Part shown: positions 44,089 through 55,835 of the stretch, in pieces | How the letters are laid out: every line of letters starts with the position of its first letter | Numbering within the stretch: the first letter of the stretch is position 1 | Origin: Omphiscola glabra | Lineage: Eukaryota > Mollusca > Gastropoda > Lymnaeidae | Assembly (NCBI GenBank): GCA_964017045.1 | Contig: OZ024809.1 | Coordinates: forward strand, 1,550,001-1,614,000 | DNA length: 64,000 nt | Reading direction: 5' to 3' | Notes under the pieces: model-generated | What the model saw: the letters and a program-made list of their open reading frames with translations, nothing else | Databases searched by the model: none | Told to the model about the DNA's origin: nothing | Position numbers and translations under genes: made by a program

Positions 44089-44094
44089 AATAAA
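44089..44094 (+). promoter_or_regulatory. Possible ALDH polyadenylation signal
   Basis: AATAAA about 970 nt after the stop codon, beyond the 38-bp array. Another AATAAA lies at 44697-44702. Without transcripts I cannot choose between them. Confidence 0.3.
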
Positions 44095-44234
44095 ATGTAT
44101 TATAAGTTTTCTTTTCATTGGACTGCATGAGGCAAAAGACAACAATACCTGTACATGTTGCACCTTTTTAGTTCAATTTAAGAAAAACACCTTTTTTAAA
44201 GTTCTTGTTTTTTTTGTCATTTGAGTCTGGAATT

Positions 44235-44610
44235 TCTTCTAACTTGTCATGTTGATGTCATTCAGCTACCTTGTCATGTTGATGTCATTCAGCTACCTTG
44301 TCATGTTGATGTCATTCAGCTACCTTGTCATGCTGATGTCATTCAGCTGACCCTGTCATGTTGTTGACATTCAGCTACCTTGTCATGTTGATGTCATTCA
44401 GCTACCTTGTCATGTTGATGTCATTCAGCTACCTTGTCATGTTGATGTCATTCAGCTACCTTGTCATGCTGATGTCATTCAGCTGACCCTGTCATGTTGT
44501 TGACATTCAACTACCTTGTCGTGTTGATATTACTCAGCTGATCCTGTCATGTTGATGTTATTCAGCTGATCCTGACATGTTGATGTCATTCACCTACCCT
44601 ATCATGCTAT
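44235..44610. repeat. Minisatellite, 27-bp unit, about 13 copies
   Basis: Units contain TTGTCATGTTGATGTCATTC then AGCTACC. A block containing the AGCTGACCC variant is itself duplicated. Confidence 0.95.
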
Positions 44611-44887
44611 TTTAAAAATTCAACTATTTGTTCTTGTTGTTGATGTGATAAAAATTGGGTGAACATTTCTTCCAAATCATTTGTTCGTTTTTAAAAAATA
44701 AATATTCAAAATTATTGTTGAATGTTCAGTCTGTGATTTTTAACTTTTGAAATATTGTTTTTCTTTAACCCCAGTGTTCCCAAACATTTTTGAAAGTTGT
44801 GACAAGTGTATGTACAACAATGTGAATAGCTTGTAATGCAGACTGGATAACATATTATGTGTATATTAATATCTTCTCCTACCATCT

Positions 44888-45045
44888 CTGTGTACCACCT
44901 AGAAACAGGTGTGAACCACCTAGAACCAGGTGTGAACCACCTAGAACCGGGTGTGAACCACCTAGAACCAGGTGTGAACCACCTAGAACCAGGTGTGAAC
45001 CACCTAGAACCAGGTGTGAACCACCTAGAACCAGGGGTTACACTC
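44888..45045. repeat. Minisatellite, 21-bp unit, 7-8 copies
   Basis: Copies containing AACCACCTAGAACCAGGTGT. All frames stay open and give false Pro/Arg and Trp/Phe repeat proteins. Confidence 0.95.
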
Positions 45046-45284
45046 AAAGCTCTGAGCTCCAAAAATTATAACAAAATTAATTAAAAATTGTAAAAACTTT
45101 AATTACAAAAAATAATTTGTTAATGCCCCATTCTTCTACCTATTTTGACCCACATTTCTACCAGCTATGTTGCCCCACTCTTTTACAGCTTTTCTACCAA
45201 TTTGCTGCCTAACTCTTCTAGAACTATTTTGCCCCACTCTTCTTCCTGCTATTTTGCTGGAACATGCATTTCTATTCTCTTGTT

Positions 45285-45670
45285 AATAAGATGGGATAAA
45301 TAAGATGGGTTAAATAAGATGGCTTAAATAAGACGGGTGAAATAAGACAGGTGAAATAAGACGAGTTAGATAAGATAGGTGAAAAAAGATGGGTTAGTGA
45401 CTATTATAAACATATTTCTTGTAACACTTAACACCTCCTTATCCCCTCTCCTCACTTTTTAAATGTGGCGGAGCTCGGAGTCCTTGCTGGAAGTAGTATA
45501 TTAGGGTTAGTGGTCAAGGAGGGAAGGTATATCAGGGGTAAGAGGTCTTGGAATGAAGGTATATCAGGGGTAAGAGGTCTTGGAATGAAGGTATATCAAG
45601 GGTAAGTGGTCTGGGAGGGAAGGTATATAAGGAGTAAGAGGTCTGGGAGGAAAGGTATATCAGGGGATAG
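45285..45670. repeat. Degenerate arrays, 14-bp and about 30-bp units
   Basis: 45285-45400 repeats AAATAAGATGGGTT. 45500-45670 repeats GGAAGGTATATCAGGGGTAA followed by a variable GAGGTCTTG. Both are diverged. Confidence 0.8.
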
Positions 45671-45735
45671 AGGCTAGAATAATGGAAATGTTTTACCAAT
45701 CGGAAACAAACAGTTGTGAGGAATTAAAGAGTTAA

Positions 45736-46204
45736 GTAGGTCACAGATTTTGGACGGGGAGGAGTGCAGGACACTTGAGGTGAAATGAAGGAGAGGATCG
45801 GGTGGTAAGGAGATTGTACGGGAAAGGTTTGCAGAAAGGGTGGCTGGGGTTTGTAGGCCACAGATTTTGGACGGGGAGGAGTGCAGGACACTTGAGGTGA
45901 AATGAAGGAGAGGATCGGGTGGTAAGGAGATTGTACGGGAAAGGTTTGCAGAAAGGGTGGCTGGGGTTTGTAGGCCACAGATTTTGGACGGGGAGGAGTG
46001 CAGGACACTTGAGGTGAAATGAAGGAGAGGATCGGGTGGTAAGGAGATTGTACGGGAAAGGTTTGCAGAAAGGCTGGCTGGGGTTTGTAGGCCACAGATT
46101 TTGGACGGGGAGGAGTGCAGGACACTTGAGGTGAAATGAAGGAGAGGATCGGGTGGTAAGGAGATTGTACGGGAAAGGTTTGCAGAAAGGGTGGCTGGGG
46201 TTTG
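45736..46204. repeat. Minisatellite, 117-bp unit, 4 copies
   Basis: Four near-identical 117-bp copies containing CACAGATTTTGGACGGGGAG and GATCGGGTGGTAAGGAGATT. The period is a multiple of three, so three overlapping minus-strand frames remain open. None shows a domain. Confidence 0.95.
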
Positions 46205-46448
46205 AGTGACGTGAATAGGATAGGAGCTTCGGGTGAGTTGGTCTGGGAAAGATTGTAAGGGATAACGGGAGGGTGTTGGACCTGGTAGCCTCAAACCCAT
46301 TTGCACCATTAACGGGTAGCCCAATAATTGCCCCAATCATTATCCCAATGATTGTCACTTTTGTTTTAACACATTTTCCTATATCACGTGATCACAGCTC
46401 ATGGTTTCAATAGTTGTTATGTTTTATCTTAAACACAATTTGTTCAAA

Positions 46449-46715
46449 CGAAGTGGCTATTGGTACCCGGGTACCAGAAGTAAGAGGTTGGGATTAAAAA
46501 ACTATTTAAAATATTATTGTTGGGTTTGTAAGACAAATGAGGTATGAAATTAAAGATAATTGAATGGACTCTACGTTTGTAAACTTTAAGTTTAACTAAA
46601 ATAAAGTACCACAAATGACATCCGAATAGCATTAGTCAAAATGGACCCGGACACGCAGCGCCGCCATTCGCACCCGGGTCCCATTAGACTCAATGCTATT
46701 CGGATGTTATTTGTG
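46449..46715. mobile_element. Truncated relative of the 12268 element
   Basis: Starts CGAAGTGGCTATTGGTACCC and follows the 12268 copy in reverse orientation. The right end is lost. Instead the sequence turns back on itself: ATGACATCCGAATAGCATT is answered by an inverted AATGCTATTCGGATGTTAT, making a hairpin around a GC-rich core of about 65 bp. A CAGTGGTTCTCAA hAT-like end follows near 46774. Confidence 0.7.
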
Positions 46716-46719
46716 GTAG

Positions 46720-47117
46720 TTATAACTTTGTGGGGCTCGAAAACCCGTGTCCCACAATGAGAGTATAGTATAGAGCAGTGGTTCTCAAAGTGGGTGGAAT
46801 TCGGTGGGGGCGCTAAAACGCTCTGTAGAATAAGGGGCGCTGAGACTACCAGAAAACACATTTTTAAAATTAAATAAACTTTTACAAAAAATTATTACAA
46901 ATTATAGAACCTTTAACGACCTTGAAAAAAGACGTGAGTCATGAAAAGACGTTAGTCCAGGAGTCATGAATAGAGGTGAGTCAAACAGTAGAAAGTGCTG
47001 TTAACTACAATAAATATAAACAATGTAGTGTACAAAAGTAGTGAACACACTTTAAAGAGGAGACGATGACGTATTTTTCTGTCAATTCACTGGACGCAAA
47101 AATAAGAAAGTTAATGT
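46720..47117. other. Spacer with hAT-like fragment
   Basis: Holds a one-sided CAGTGGTTCTCAAAGTGGG end near 46774 and short AGTCATGA repeats near 46930-46980. No gene. Confidence 0.35.
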
Positions 47118-47740
47118 TAATGGCTATTTACTCGAGTATCAATCTATTTACTCTGTATCAATCTATTTACTCGAGTATCAATCTATTTACTCGAGTATCA
47201 ATCTATTTACTCTGTATCAATCTATTTACTCGAGTATCAATCTATTTACTCGAGTATCCATCTATTTACTCGAGTATCAATCTATTTACTCTGTATCAAT
47301 CTATTTACTCGAGTATCAATCTATTTACTCTGTATCAATCTATTTACTCGAGTATCAATCTATTTACTCTGTATCAATCTATTTACTCTGTATCAATCTA
47401 TTTACTCTGTATCAATCTATTTACTCGAGTATCAATCTATTTACTCGAGTATCAATCTATTTACTCTGTATCAATCTATTTACTCGAGTATCAATCTATT
47501 TACTCTGTATAAATCTATTTACTCGAGTATCAATCTATTTACTCTGTATCAATCTATTTACTCGAGTATCAATCTATTTACTCTGTATCAATCTATTTAC
47601 TCTGTATCAATCTATTTACTCTGTATCAATCTATTTACTCTGTATCAATCTATTTACTCTGTAGCAATCTATTTACTCTGTAGCAATCTATTTACTCTGT
47701 AGCAATCTATTTACTCTGTAGCAATCTATTTACTCTGGTA
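47118..47740. repeat. Minisatellite, alternating 20- and 19-bp units, about 31 copies
   Basis: Units TACTCGAGTATCAATCTATT and TACTCTGTATCAATCTATT are interspersed. The right end carries a TGTAGCAATC variant. The first type contains an XhoI-like CTCGAG. Confidence 0.95.
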
Positions 47741-47811
47741 TCAAAGTCAGTTTTTCAAACAATAATATCTATATATTTTAAGTGTGATAAAAGGCGATGC
47801 CTTGACATATA

Positions 47812-48215
47812 CGGTCACCATCACGCTGACAGGTCACCATCACGCAGATAGGTCACCATCACGCAGACAGGTCACCATCACAAAGAAAGGTCCCCATCAC
47901 ACAGAAAGGTCACCATCCCACAGACAGGTCACCATCACACAGAAAGGTCACCATCACACAGACAGGTCGCCATCACGCAGACAGGTCACCATCACGCAGA
48001 CAGGTAACCATCACGCAGACAGGTCACCATCACGCAGACAGGTCACCATCACACAGAAAGGTCACCATCACACAGACAGGTCACCATCACACAGAAAGGT
48101 CACCATCACACAGACAGGTCGCCATCACGCAGACAGGTAACCATCACGCAGACAGGTCACCATCACGCAGACAGGTCACCATCACACAGAAAGGTCACCA
48201 TCACACAGACAGGTC
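47812..48215. repeat. Minisatellite, 19-bp unit, about 21 copies
   Basis: Unit GGTCACCATCACGCAGACA with ACACAGAAA variants in an alternating pattern, suggesting a higher-order duplication of several units. Confidence 0.95.
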
Positions 48216-48382
48216 GAATCTATCCAGTATTATTTCATTGATGTCTGTATTTTCAAGAGCGTTCATTGGAATTGTTTATTCCAAGGTCAAGTTAATGTCA
48301 AGGACAGGGTCTTACCTTGGTTTTGTTCCTTAAAAATAAATTACCTAATATCTTTACTTTTTATTATTTCATTTTATTGATA

Positions 48383-51300
48383 CGTCTCCGGTCTGTGAGT
48401 CTTACGTCGCCGGTCCGTGGGCCTTACGTCTCCTGTCTGTGAGTCTTACGTCGCCGGTCTGTGAGTCTTACGTCGCCGGTCCGTGGGCCTTACGTCTCCG
48501 GTCTGTGAGTCTTACGTCGCCGGTCCGTGGGCCTTACGTCTCCGGTCTGTGAGTCTTACGTCGCCGGTCCGTGGGCCTTACGTCTCCGGTCTGTGAGTCT
48601 TACGTCGCCGGTCTGTGAGTCTTACGTCGCCGGTCCGTGGGCCTTACGTCTCCGGTCTGTGAGTCTTACGTCGCCGGTCCGTGGGCCTTACGTCTCCGGT
48701 CTGTGAGTCTTACGTCGCCGGTCTGTGAGTCTTACGTCGCCGGTCCGTGGACCTTACGTCTCCGGTCTGTGAGTCTTACGTCGCCGGTCCGTGGGCCTTA
48801 CGTCTCCGGTCTGTGAGTCTGACGTCGCCGGTCCGTGGGCCTTACGTCTCCGGTCTGTGAGTCTTACGTCTCCGGTCTGTGAGTCTTACGTCGCCGGTCT
48901 GTGAGTCTTACGTCACCGGTCTGTGAGTCTTACGTCGCCGGTCTGTGAGTCTTACGTCTCCGGTCTGTGAGTCTTACGTCTCCGGTCTGTGAGTCTTACG
49001 TCGCCGGTCTGTGAGTCTTACGTCTCCGGTCTGTGAGTCTTACGTCGCCGGTCTGTGAGTCTTACGTCGCCGGTCTGTGAGTCTTACGTCGCCGGTCTGT
49101 GAGTCTTACGTCGCCGGTCTGTGAGTCTTACGTCTCCGGTCTGTGAGCCTTACGTCGCCGGTCTGTGAGCCTTACGTCTCCGGTCTGTGAGCCTTACGTC
49201 TCCGGTCTGTTAGTCTTACGTCTCCGGTCTGTGAATCTTACGTCCTCGGTCTGTGAGTCTTACGTCGCCGGTCTGTGAGTCTTACGTCTCCGGTCTGTGA
49301 GTCTTACGTCGCCGGTCTGTGAGTCTTACGTCTCCGGTCTGTGAGTCTTACGTCGCCGGGTCTCTGAGTCTTACGTCGCCGGTCTGTGAGTCTTACGTCG
49401 CCGGTCTGTGAGTCTTACGTCGCCGGTCTGTGAGTCTTACGTCTCCGATCTGTGAGCCTTACGTCGCCGGTCTGTGAGCCTTACGTCTCCGGTCTGTGAG
49501 CCTTACGTCACCGGTCTGTGAGCCTTGCAGCACAGGTCTGTGAGTCTTACGTCGCCGGTCTGTGAGCCTTGCAGCACAGGTCTGTGAGTCTTACGTCTCC
49601 GGTCTGTGAGCCTTACGTCGCCGGTCTGTGAGCCTTGCAGCACAGGTCTGTGAGTCTTACGTCGCCGGTCTGTGAGCCTTGCAGCACAGGTCTGTGAGTC
49701 TTATGTCTCCGGTCTGTGAGCCTTGCAGCACAGGTCTGTGAGTCTTACGTCGCCGGTCCCTGAGCCTTATGTCGTCTGTCTGTGGGCCTTATGGCACAGG
49801 TCTGTGAGCCTTATGTCGTCTGTCTGTGAGTCTTACGTCGCCGGCCTGTGAGTCTTACGTCGCCGGTCTGTGAGTCTTACGTCGCCGGTCTGTGAGTCTT
49901 ACGTCGCCGGTCTGTGAGTCTTACGTCTCCGGTCTGTGAGTCTTACGTCTCCGGTCTGTGAGTCTTACGTCGCCGGTCTGTGAGTCTTACGTCTCCGGTC
50001 TGTGAGTCTTACGTCCTCGGTCTGTGAGTCTTACGTCGCCGGTCTGTGAGTCTTACGTCTCCGGTCTGTGAGTCTTACGTCCTCGGTCTGTGAGTCTTAC
50101 GTCTCCGGTCTGTGAGTCTTACGTCGCCGGTCTGTGAGCCTTGCAGCACAGGTCTGTGAGTCTTACGTCGCCGGTCTTTGAGTCTTACGTCGCCGGTCTG
50201 TGAGTCTTACGTCTCCGGTCTGTGAGCCTTACGTCTCCGGTCTGTGAGCCTTACGTCACCGGTCTGTGAGCCTTGCAGCACAGGTCTGTGAGTCTTACGT
50301 CGCCGGTCTGTGAGCCTTGCAGCACAGGTCTGTGAGTCTTACGTCTCCGGTCTGTGAGCCTTACGTCGCCGGTCTGTGAGCCTTGCAGCACAGGTCTGTG
50401 AGTCTTACGTCGCCGGTCTGTGAGCCTTGCAGCACAGGTCTGTGAGTCTTATGTCTCCGGTCTGTGAGCCTTGCAGCACAGGTCTGTGAGTCTTACGTCG
50501 CCGGTCCCTGAGCCTTATGTCGTCTGTCTGTGGGCCTTATGGCACAGGTCTGTGAGCCTTATGTCGTCTGTCTGTGAGTCTTACGTCGCCGGTCTGTGAG
50601 TCTTACGTCGCCGGTCTGTGAGTCTTACGTCGCCGGTCTGTGAGTCTTACGTCGCCGGTCTGTGAGTCTTACGTCTCCGGTCTGTGAGTCTTACGTCTCC
50701 GGTCTGTGAGTCTTACGTCGCCGGTCTGTGAGTCTTACGTCTCCGGTCTGTGAGTCTTACGTCCTCGGTCTGTGAGTCTTACGTCGCCGGTCTGTGAGTC
50801 TTACGTCTCCGGTCTGTGAGTCTTACGTCGCCGGTCTGTGAGTCTTACGTCTCCGGTCTGTGAGTCTTACGTCGCCGGGTCTGTGAGTCTTACGTCGCCG
50901 GTCTGTGAGTCTTACGTCGCCGGTCTGTGAGTCTTACGTCGCCGGTCTGTGAGTCTTACGTCTCCGGTCTGTGAGCCTTACGTCGCCGGTCTGTGAGCCT
51001 TACGTCTCCGGTCTGTGAGTCTTACGTCCTCGGTCTGTGAGTCTTACGTCTCCGGTCTGTGAGTCTTACGTCGCCGGTCTGTGAGCCTTGCAGCACAGGT
51101 CTGTGAGTCTTACGTCGCCGGTCTTTGAGTCTTACGTCGCCGGTCTGTGAGTCTTACGTCTCCGGTCTGTGAGCCTTAAGTCGCCGGTCTGTGAGCCTTA
51201 CGTCTCCGGTCTGTGAGCCTTACGTCACCGGTCTGTGAGCCTTGCAGCACAGGTCTGTGAGTCTTACGTCGCCGGTCTGTGAGCCTTGCAGCACAGGTCT

Positions 51301-51825
51301 GTGAGTCTTACGTCTCCGGTCTGTGAGCCTTACGTCGCCGGTCTGTGAGCCTTGCAGCACAGGTCTGTGAGTCTTACGTCGCCGGTCTGTGAGCCTTGCA
51401 GCACAGGTCTTTGAGTCTTATGTCTCCGGTCTGTGAGCCTTGCAGCACAGGTCTGTGAGTCTTACGTCGCCGGTCCCTGAGCCTTATGTCGTCTGTCTGT
51501 GGGCCTTATGGCACAGGTCTGTGTGCCTTATGTCGTCGGTCTGTGTGCCTTACGACACAGGTCTGTGAGCCTTACGGCTCCGGTCTGTGAGCCTTACATC
51601 GGTTGTCCGTGAGCCTTACGTTGCCTGGCCGTGAGCCTAACATCGCCGGTCCGTGAGCCTAACGTGCCGGTCCGTGAGCCTAACGTCGCTGGTCTCTGAG
51701 TCTTACGACACTGGTCTTTGAGCCTTACGTCGCTGGTCTGTGAGCCTTACGTCGCTAGTCTGTGTGCCTTCGTCACAGTCTGTGTGCCCTACGTCACAGT
51801 CTGTGTGCCTTACGTTGCCGGTCGC
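48383..51825. repeat. CpG-rich 22-bp satellite, about 156 copies
   Basis: The unit is GTCTTACGTCGCCGGTCTGT plus GA. Frequent variants are CGTCTCC, CCGTGGGCC and a GCC-type unit with CTTGCAGCACAGG. Each standard unit has three CpGs and an ACGT core, against an AT-rich background. A marker block (GGTCCCTGAGCCTTATGTCG) recurs at 49755, 50503 and 51472, showing higher-order repeats of about 750 and 970 bp. Both edges are degenerate, as expected for satellite margins. No gene is called. Confidence 0.97.
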
Positions 51826-52424
51826 CCAAACATAAACAAGAAACTTGATAAATTGTAAACAACGTTGAACTGCCCTGCGGAAAAAAACGTATGCCGACTA
51901 GCATTAAATGGTTCAAGTTATCTAATAGTGTCCCTTTTATATGGCTGATCACCTATTTTAAAATATGTGACGACATCTAAGTTATATAATATATATTATA
52001 TATTTATATAAATATATAATATATATTATATATTTATATAAATGACTTTAAAATCTGGCACCGGCCTCTAGCGCAATTTTGAAAAGTATTTACAGGTCCG
52101 CCAAACTAAAAAATTTGGAACCTCTAACACACAATAGCATTCTCCAGCACTGACAACGTCAGCCAATCTTTGGCCTAATTTAGTCTGTAACATGAGCTGG
52201 AATTGTTTTATGTTGCACTTGGTGTTTAGCACATCTGTGAAGGTCAGCAGTCAAATACTGGGGACGGCTTGTGTGGTGCTGCACATTGAGATCGCTCTGC
52301 TGCATGAGTCTTATATTCGATGGTTTTTTAGCTACTTAAAAAATTGCATTGTCAAAATTATCACATGACCTTGAAACTCACTTCAGTTTAAGTTCTGCCG
52401 TCTTCGTTATCTGAAAATTAAAAA
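51826..52424. other. No recognisable gene; AT palindrome at 51985-52045
   Basis: A TATATAATATATATTATATA-type inverted and direct repeat sits at 51985-52045. The rest is ordinary AT-rich sequence without a supported exon. Confidence 0.5.
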
Positions 52425-52625
52425 AATTCAAGGCCGATAACTTCTATGTTGTCTCCTGTCCACTCGATATCATTTAAAGTAAGTTTAGCCACATTCAAGG
52501 CCGGTAACTTCTATGTTGTCTCCTGTCCACTCGATATCATTTAAAGTAAGTTTAGCCACATTCAAGGCCGGTAACTTCTATGTTGCCCCCTGTCCACTCG
52601 ATATCATTTAAAGTAAGTTTAGCCA
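52425..52625. repeat. Direct repeat, 67-bp unit, 3 copies
   Basis: Units contain TTCAAGGCCGGTAACTTCTA and CACTCGATATCATTTAAAGT. A minus-strand frame crosses it but is not supported. Confidence 0.9.
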
Positions 52626-53089
52626 CATGCCCTAATGAAACAGGAGGACATTTCCTATTCAAAAGATCGCAGAATGAGGACATTTTATTTGGAGAGGACA
52701 TTTTATTTGGAGAGGACATTTTATTTCGGAAGGATGACATGTCAAAATTAAGCTAAATTTAAGATATAAACGTTTATTCTGAAATAAATATTTAAATAAG
52801 TACAATATTTAAAAGATGACTTAACTTTTGCTTTATGAGCAGGAATGCAAAGAATAAAATTCAACAAATGTCATTCGGTCAATACAGGAGCAAGGCTTGA
52901 AATATACCGTCCATTGCTCATGCAGACAATGTCTTCGAAGAACCAAATCCCTTTGTCTGCCAAATGACATTATGTCACCAAATTGGTCACACAGTTCCAC
53001 GTCACCTCTCCTTAGTAAGAAATCTACACAAGGAATCAAATCTTCTTATTTCTACTCACTGTGACCTTTCAGTGCCATCCAATCAAAAC
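52626..53089. other. Short 17-bp array and unassigned sequence
   Basis: 52672-52735 has about four copies of GAGGACATTTTATTTGG. The minus-strand frame at 52833-53039 is non-repetitive but has no ATG start and no recognised domain. Confidence 0.35.
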
Positions 53090-53523
53090 ACTTGAACTTC
53101 CACAATGGACTACGATTAGTCACTTCCTTGTTTTGTCACGTGATACGTACCAGCCATTAGTAGGCTTTCTGCTACACATAACAACACATAACAACAGATA
53201 AACAGCTGATCAGCCATTGCCATTATCATTAATTCTAAAGCAAAATGTTTGTCTCCATCAGCGCTTCCCCGGTGTTAATTAAAATTTTACTTTTCAAAAT
53301 ATTCTTGAATACACGTGTTTTTTTTAAAATGACATTCATAAATGTGACAATAATTATAATTCAGTTATGATTAAAGGAAGAAAGTTGTTTGAAGAAAAAT
53401 TTGTGAGCGACTAGTGTGTTGCAGACAGCCTACCGGAAGTATTACTTGTTTTTACACGTATCACGTGACAAAACAATCGACTAATCGTAGTCCATTGTTG
53501 GATCCATTTTTCCAAGTATTCAA
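53090..53523. mobile_element. Foldback element with arms of about 60 bp
   Basis: The left arm (53090-53150) and right arm (53455-53523) share, in inverted orientation, CAATGGACTACGATTAGTC and TTTTGTCACGTGATACGT. 300 bp of AT-rich spacer, no coding sequence. Target-site duplication not resolved. Confidence 0.6.
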
Positions 53524-53565
53524 GAGATGCTTTATAAAATGTTGAAATTCGTTATGTAACGAACC

Positions 53566-53830
53566 ATTGATTTGAACAACAATCTGTGCTTTGATTTGAA
53601 CAACAATCCGTTCAATGATTTAAACAAAAAGCTGTTTATTGATTTGAACAACAATCTGTTCATTGATTTGAACAATAATCTGTTCATTGATTTAAACAAC
53701 AATCTGTTCATTGATTTGAACACCAATCTGTTCATTGATTTGAACACCAATCTGTTCATTGATTTAAACAACAATCTGTTCATTGATTTAAACAACAATC
53801 TGTTCATTGATTTAAACAACAAGCTGTTTC
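53566..53830. repeat. Minisatellite, 24-bp unit, 11 copies
   Basis: Units contain AACAATCTGTTCATTGATTT. Frames on both strands remain open because the unit is 24 bp. No gene is supported. Confidence 0.95.
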
Positions 53831-53839
53831 AATTTTACG

Positions 53840-54572
53840 GGCAAAAACGTGTCTTCAATTTTGTTTCGCAGCAGCCGCCATATTTATTTTAAGATGTTTA
53901 CAACTTCCATTACTGAGTTCGCGTCATGTTGTATTGATGCCAGGTTGGCTTGAAATAAAGACAGCGGTGAACAAAATAGTGTTTACGTGAAGTGAACGTT
54001 GCACAAACATTTCCAAAAAGGAGGACACTCTTTAAAACCTCAAATGGAGGCCACGCCCTCCTTTATGGATACCATCTGGCAAGCCTATTTAAAGTCACTA
54101 CGTATTGTCATAGACGTTAGTAAACATACATGAATGACATACTGAACTTTGAATAAATGAAATATTAATTAAATGATTTCCACGGTAGGTTTATCAGTAT
54201 TTACAGATAATTGACCCTTAGGGTATATCAAAGTGTATTATATATATATTATCCGGCATATATATATATGAGTGAGTTATATATATATATTATGGGCTAT
54301 AACTCACTCATATCATACCAAGACATAGTGAAATCACGTTGAATTAGACAATAAAAAAAGCACGGTGGCACTAGGAGGGGGGGGGTGCGGGCAATAAATC
54401 CCTTGACCACGTCTATGTTCAGTTACATTGAAGAAGGTCATAATAAAAAACAGAAAAATGCCGACGGCCTAAAAATACCCTCCCGCCCCCTTTCTCCGGA
54501 TCAGCTGTCTGCCTTATCGCACCTGGATATTGTTTTTTTTTTCTTGAGAACACGCCATGTTTTATTTTCAAC
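53840..54572. other. No recognisable gene; AT palindromes at 54240-54320
   Basis: GAGTGAGTTATAT and its inverse ATAACTCACTC flank an AT dinucleotide tract. A G run lies near 54375. The right end may be the promoter of the candidate exon that follows. Confidence 0.4.
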
Positions 54573-54647
54573 ATGGCGGGGCGGGGAAGGGTAGAGGCCA
54601 TGTCACAGTGTTGTCCGTCGAAGGCGGCCAATCGTATTAAAATCAAG
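54573..54647 (+). CDS. Candidate first coding exon, unidentified gene
   Basis: An ATG in the context CAACATGGCGG opens 25 codons (MAGRGRVEAMSQCCPSKAAN, then RIKIK) ending exactly at the 5' splice site GTGGGT. CAACATGGCGG also resembles the YY1 motif often found at transcription starts. The segment is CpG-rich against an AT-rich background. I do not recognise the peptide. Downstream exons would lie to the right. I found none that I can join in this window. A second in-frame ATG lies at codon 10. Confidence 0.35.
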
Positions 54648-54707
54648 GTGGGTCACGTTAGACGATCATTAGATCGGTTTTTTCCCATCATTTTCTTTAC
54701 TCCGCAG

Positions 54708-54833
54708 CAGTGGCGTAGCTAGGGTTGGCAGCGACTGGGGCAGAGAAAGAATTTTGACGCCCCTCTTCCATGAGCAAAATTCTACAGTTGGTCGGGAATA
54801 CCGCCCCTCCATATAAAGAAAAAAATACCACTG
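54708..54833. mobile_element. hAT-type MITE
   Basis: Begins CAGTGGCGTAGCTAGGGTTG and ends ATACCACTG. The flanks CTCCGCAG (54700-54707) and CTCCGTGG (54834-54841) match at 6 of 8. It belongs with the elements at 10434 and 33911. Confidence 0.6.
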
Positions 54834-54837
54834 CTCC

Positions 54838-55085
54838 GTGGGTGTGGGCGCTGAAAGAACTTTCCTCTAGGGCTGCAGGCTGGTGTGGGCGCTGAATGAA
54901 CTTTCCTCTAGGGCTGCAGGTTGGTGTGGGCGCTGAAAGAACTTTCATCTAGGGCTGCAGGTTGGTGTGGGCGCTGAAAGAACTTTTGTTTAGGGCTGCA
55001 GGTTGGTGTGGGCGCTGAAAGAACTTTCCTCTAGGGCTGCAGGTTGGTGTGGGTGCTGAAAGAACTTTTCTTTAGGGCTGCAGTT
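54838..55085. repeat. Minisatellite, about 41-bp unit, 6 copies
   Basis: Units contain GTGTGGGCGCTGAAAGAACT and CTCTAGGGCTGCAGG. It starts immediately at the right end of the MITE, so transposon-flank DNA seeded the array. Confidence 0.9.
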
Positions 55086-55559
55086 GTAATCGAAACATAA
55101 TTTGGTCGGAGTCACAAAATAATAATTATATACTCTGAATAAAATCTCTAGAAGTGGGGTTGTGATGTCATTTTGTCACAGTACTTCCACCTTCATGACA
55201 TGGTGTCACAGTACTTCCACCTTCATGACATGGTGTCACAGTACTTCCACCTTCTTAAGTCACTTAACACATAAACGCTTCCAGGTCAAAACTAATTCTA
55301 ATCTGCCCGCAAATCTCTACTTATGAGATTCTTTAGTCCCTTATCAGATCGTGACCTAACGGGCAGCAACCTTGCGCTTCTGTCCGGACAAGACTCTGAT
55401 GAAAACGGACGTACACCGATCATCTGCTGATGGAATGGAGAAGCAAACTTCTGTGGTGACTTAACTCCTTCAAGTCACTACGTGGTGACAGATCATCTCT
55501 AAGTCATTTAATGATATTGAAATCCTCTTGGTCATTATTGGGAGAATTTAAGGCTCTAA
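55086..55559. repeat. 29-bp triplicate and unassigned sequence
   Basis: 55172-55258 has three copies containing TGTCACAGTACTTCCACCTT. The remainder shows no gene. Confidence 0.7.
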
Positions 55560-55835
55560 TTCTGGAATATGTCCTCAAATTTCGGCTTAGAAACTGGAAT
55601 ATGTCCTCAAATTTTAGCTTAGAAACTGGAATATGTCCTCACATTTCGGCTTAGAAACTGGAATATGTCCTCAAATTTTGGCTTAGAAACTGGAATATGA
55701 CCTCAAATTTCGGCTTAGAAACTGGATTATGTCCTCAAATTTTAGCTTAGAAACTGGAAAATGTCCCCAAATTTCGGCTTAGAAACTGGAATATGTCCTA
55801 AAATTTTGGCTTAGAGACTGGAATATGTCCTCACA
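55560..55835. repeat. Minisatellite, 32-bp unit, about 9 copies
   Basis: Units contain AAACTGGAATATGTCCTCAA and ATTTCGGCTTAG. Confidence 0.95.

Noticed and set aside
45674..46358. Three overlapping minus-strand frames over the 117-bp repeat
   Set aside because: All three frames are open together only because the unit length is divisible by three. There is no domain or splice context.
47066..47512. Ser/Ile/Leu-rich plus-strand frame
   Set aside because: An artefact of the alternating 19/20-bp array.
52833..53039. Minus-strand frame with an ankyrin-like feel (VDFLLRRGD)
   Set aside because: Lacks an ATG and the ankyrin repeat consensus, and is too short to support a call.
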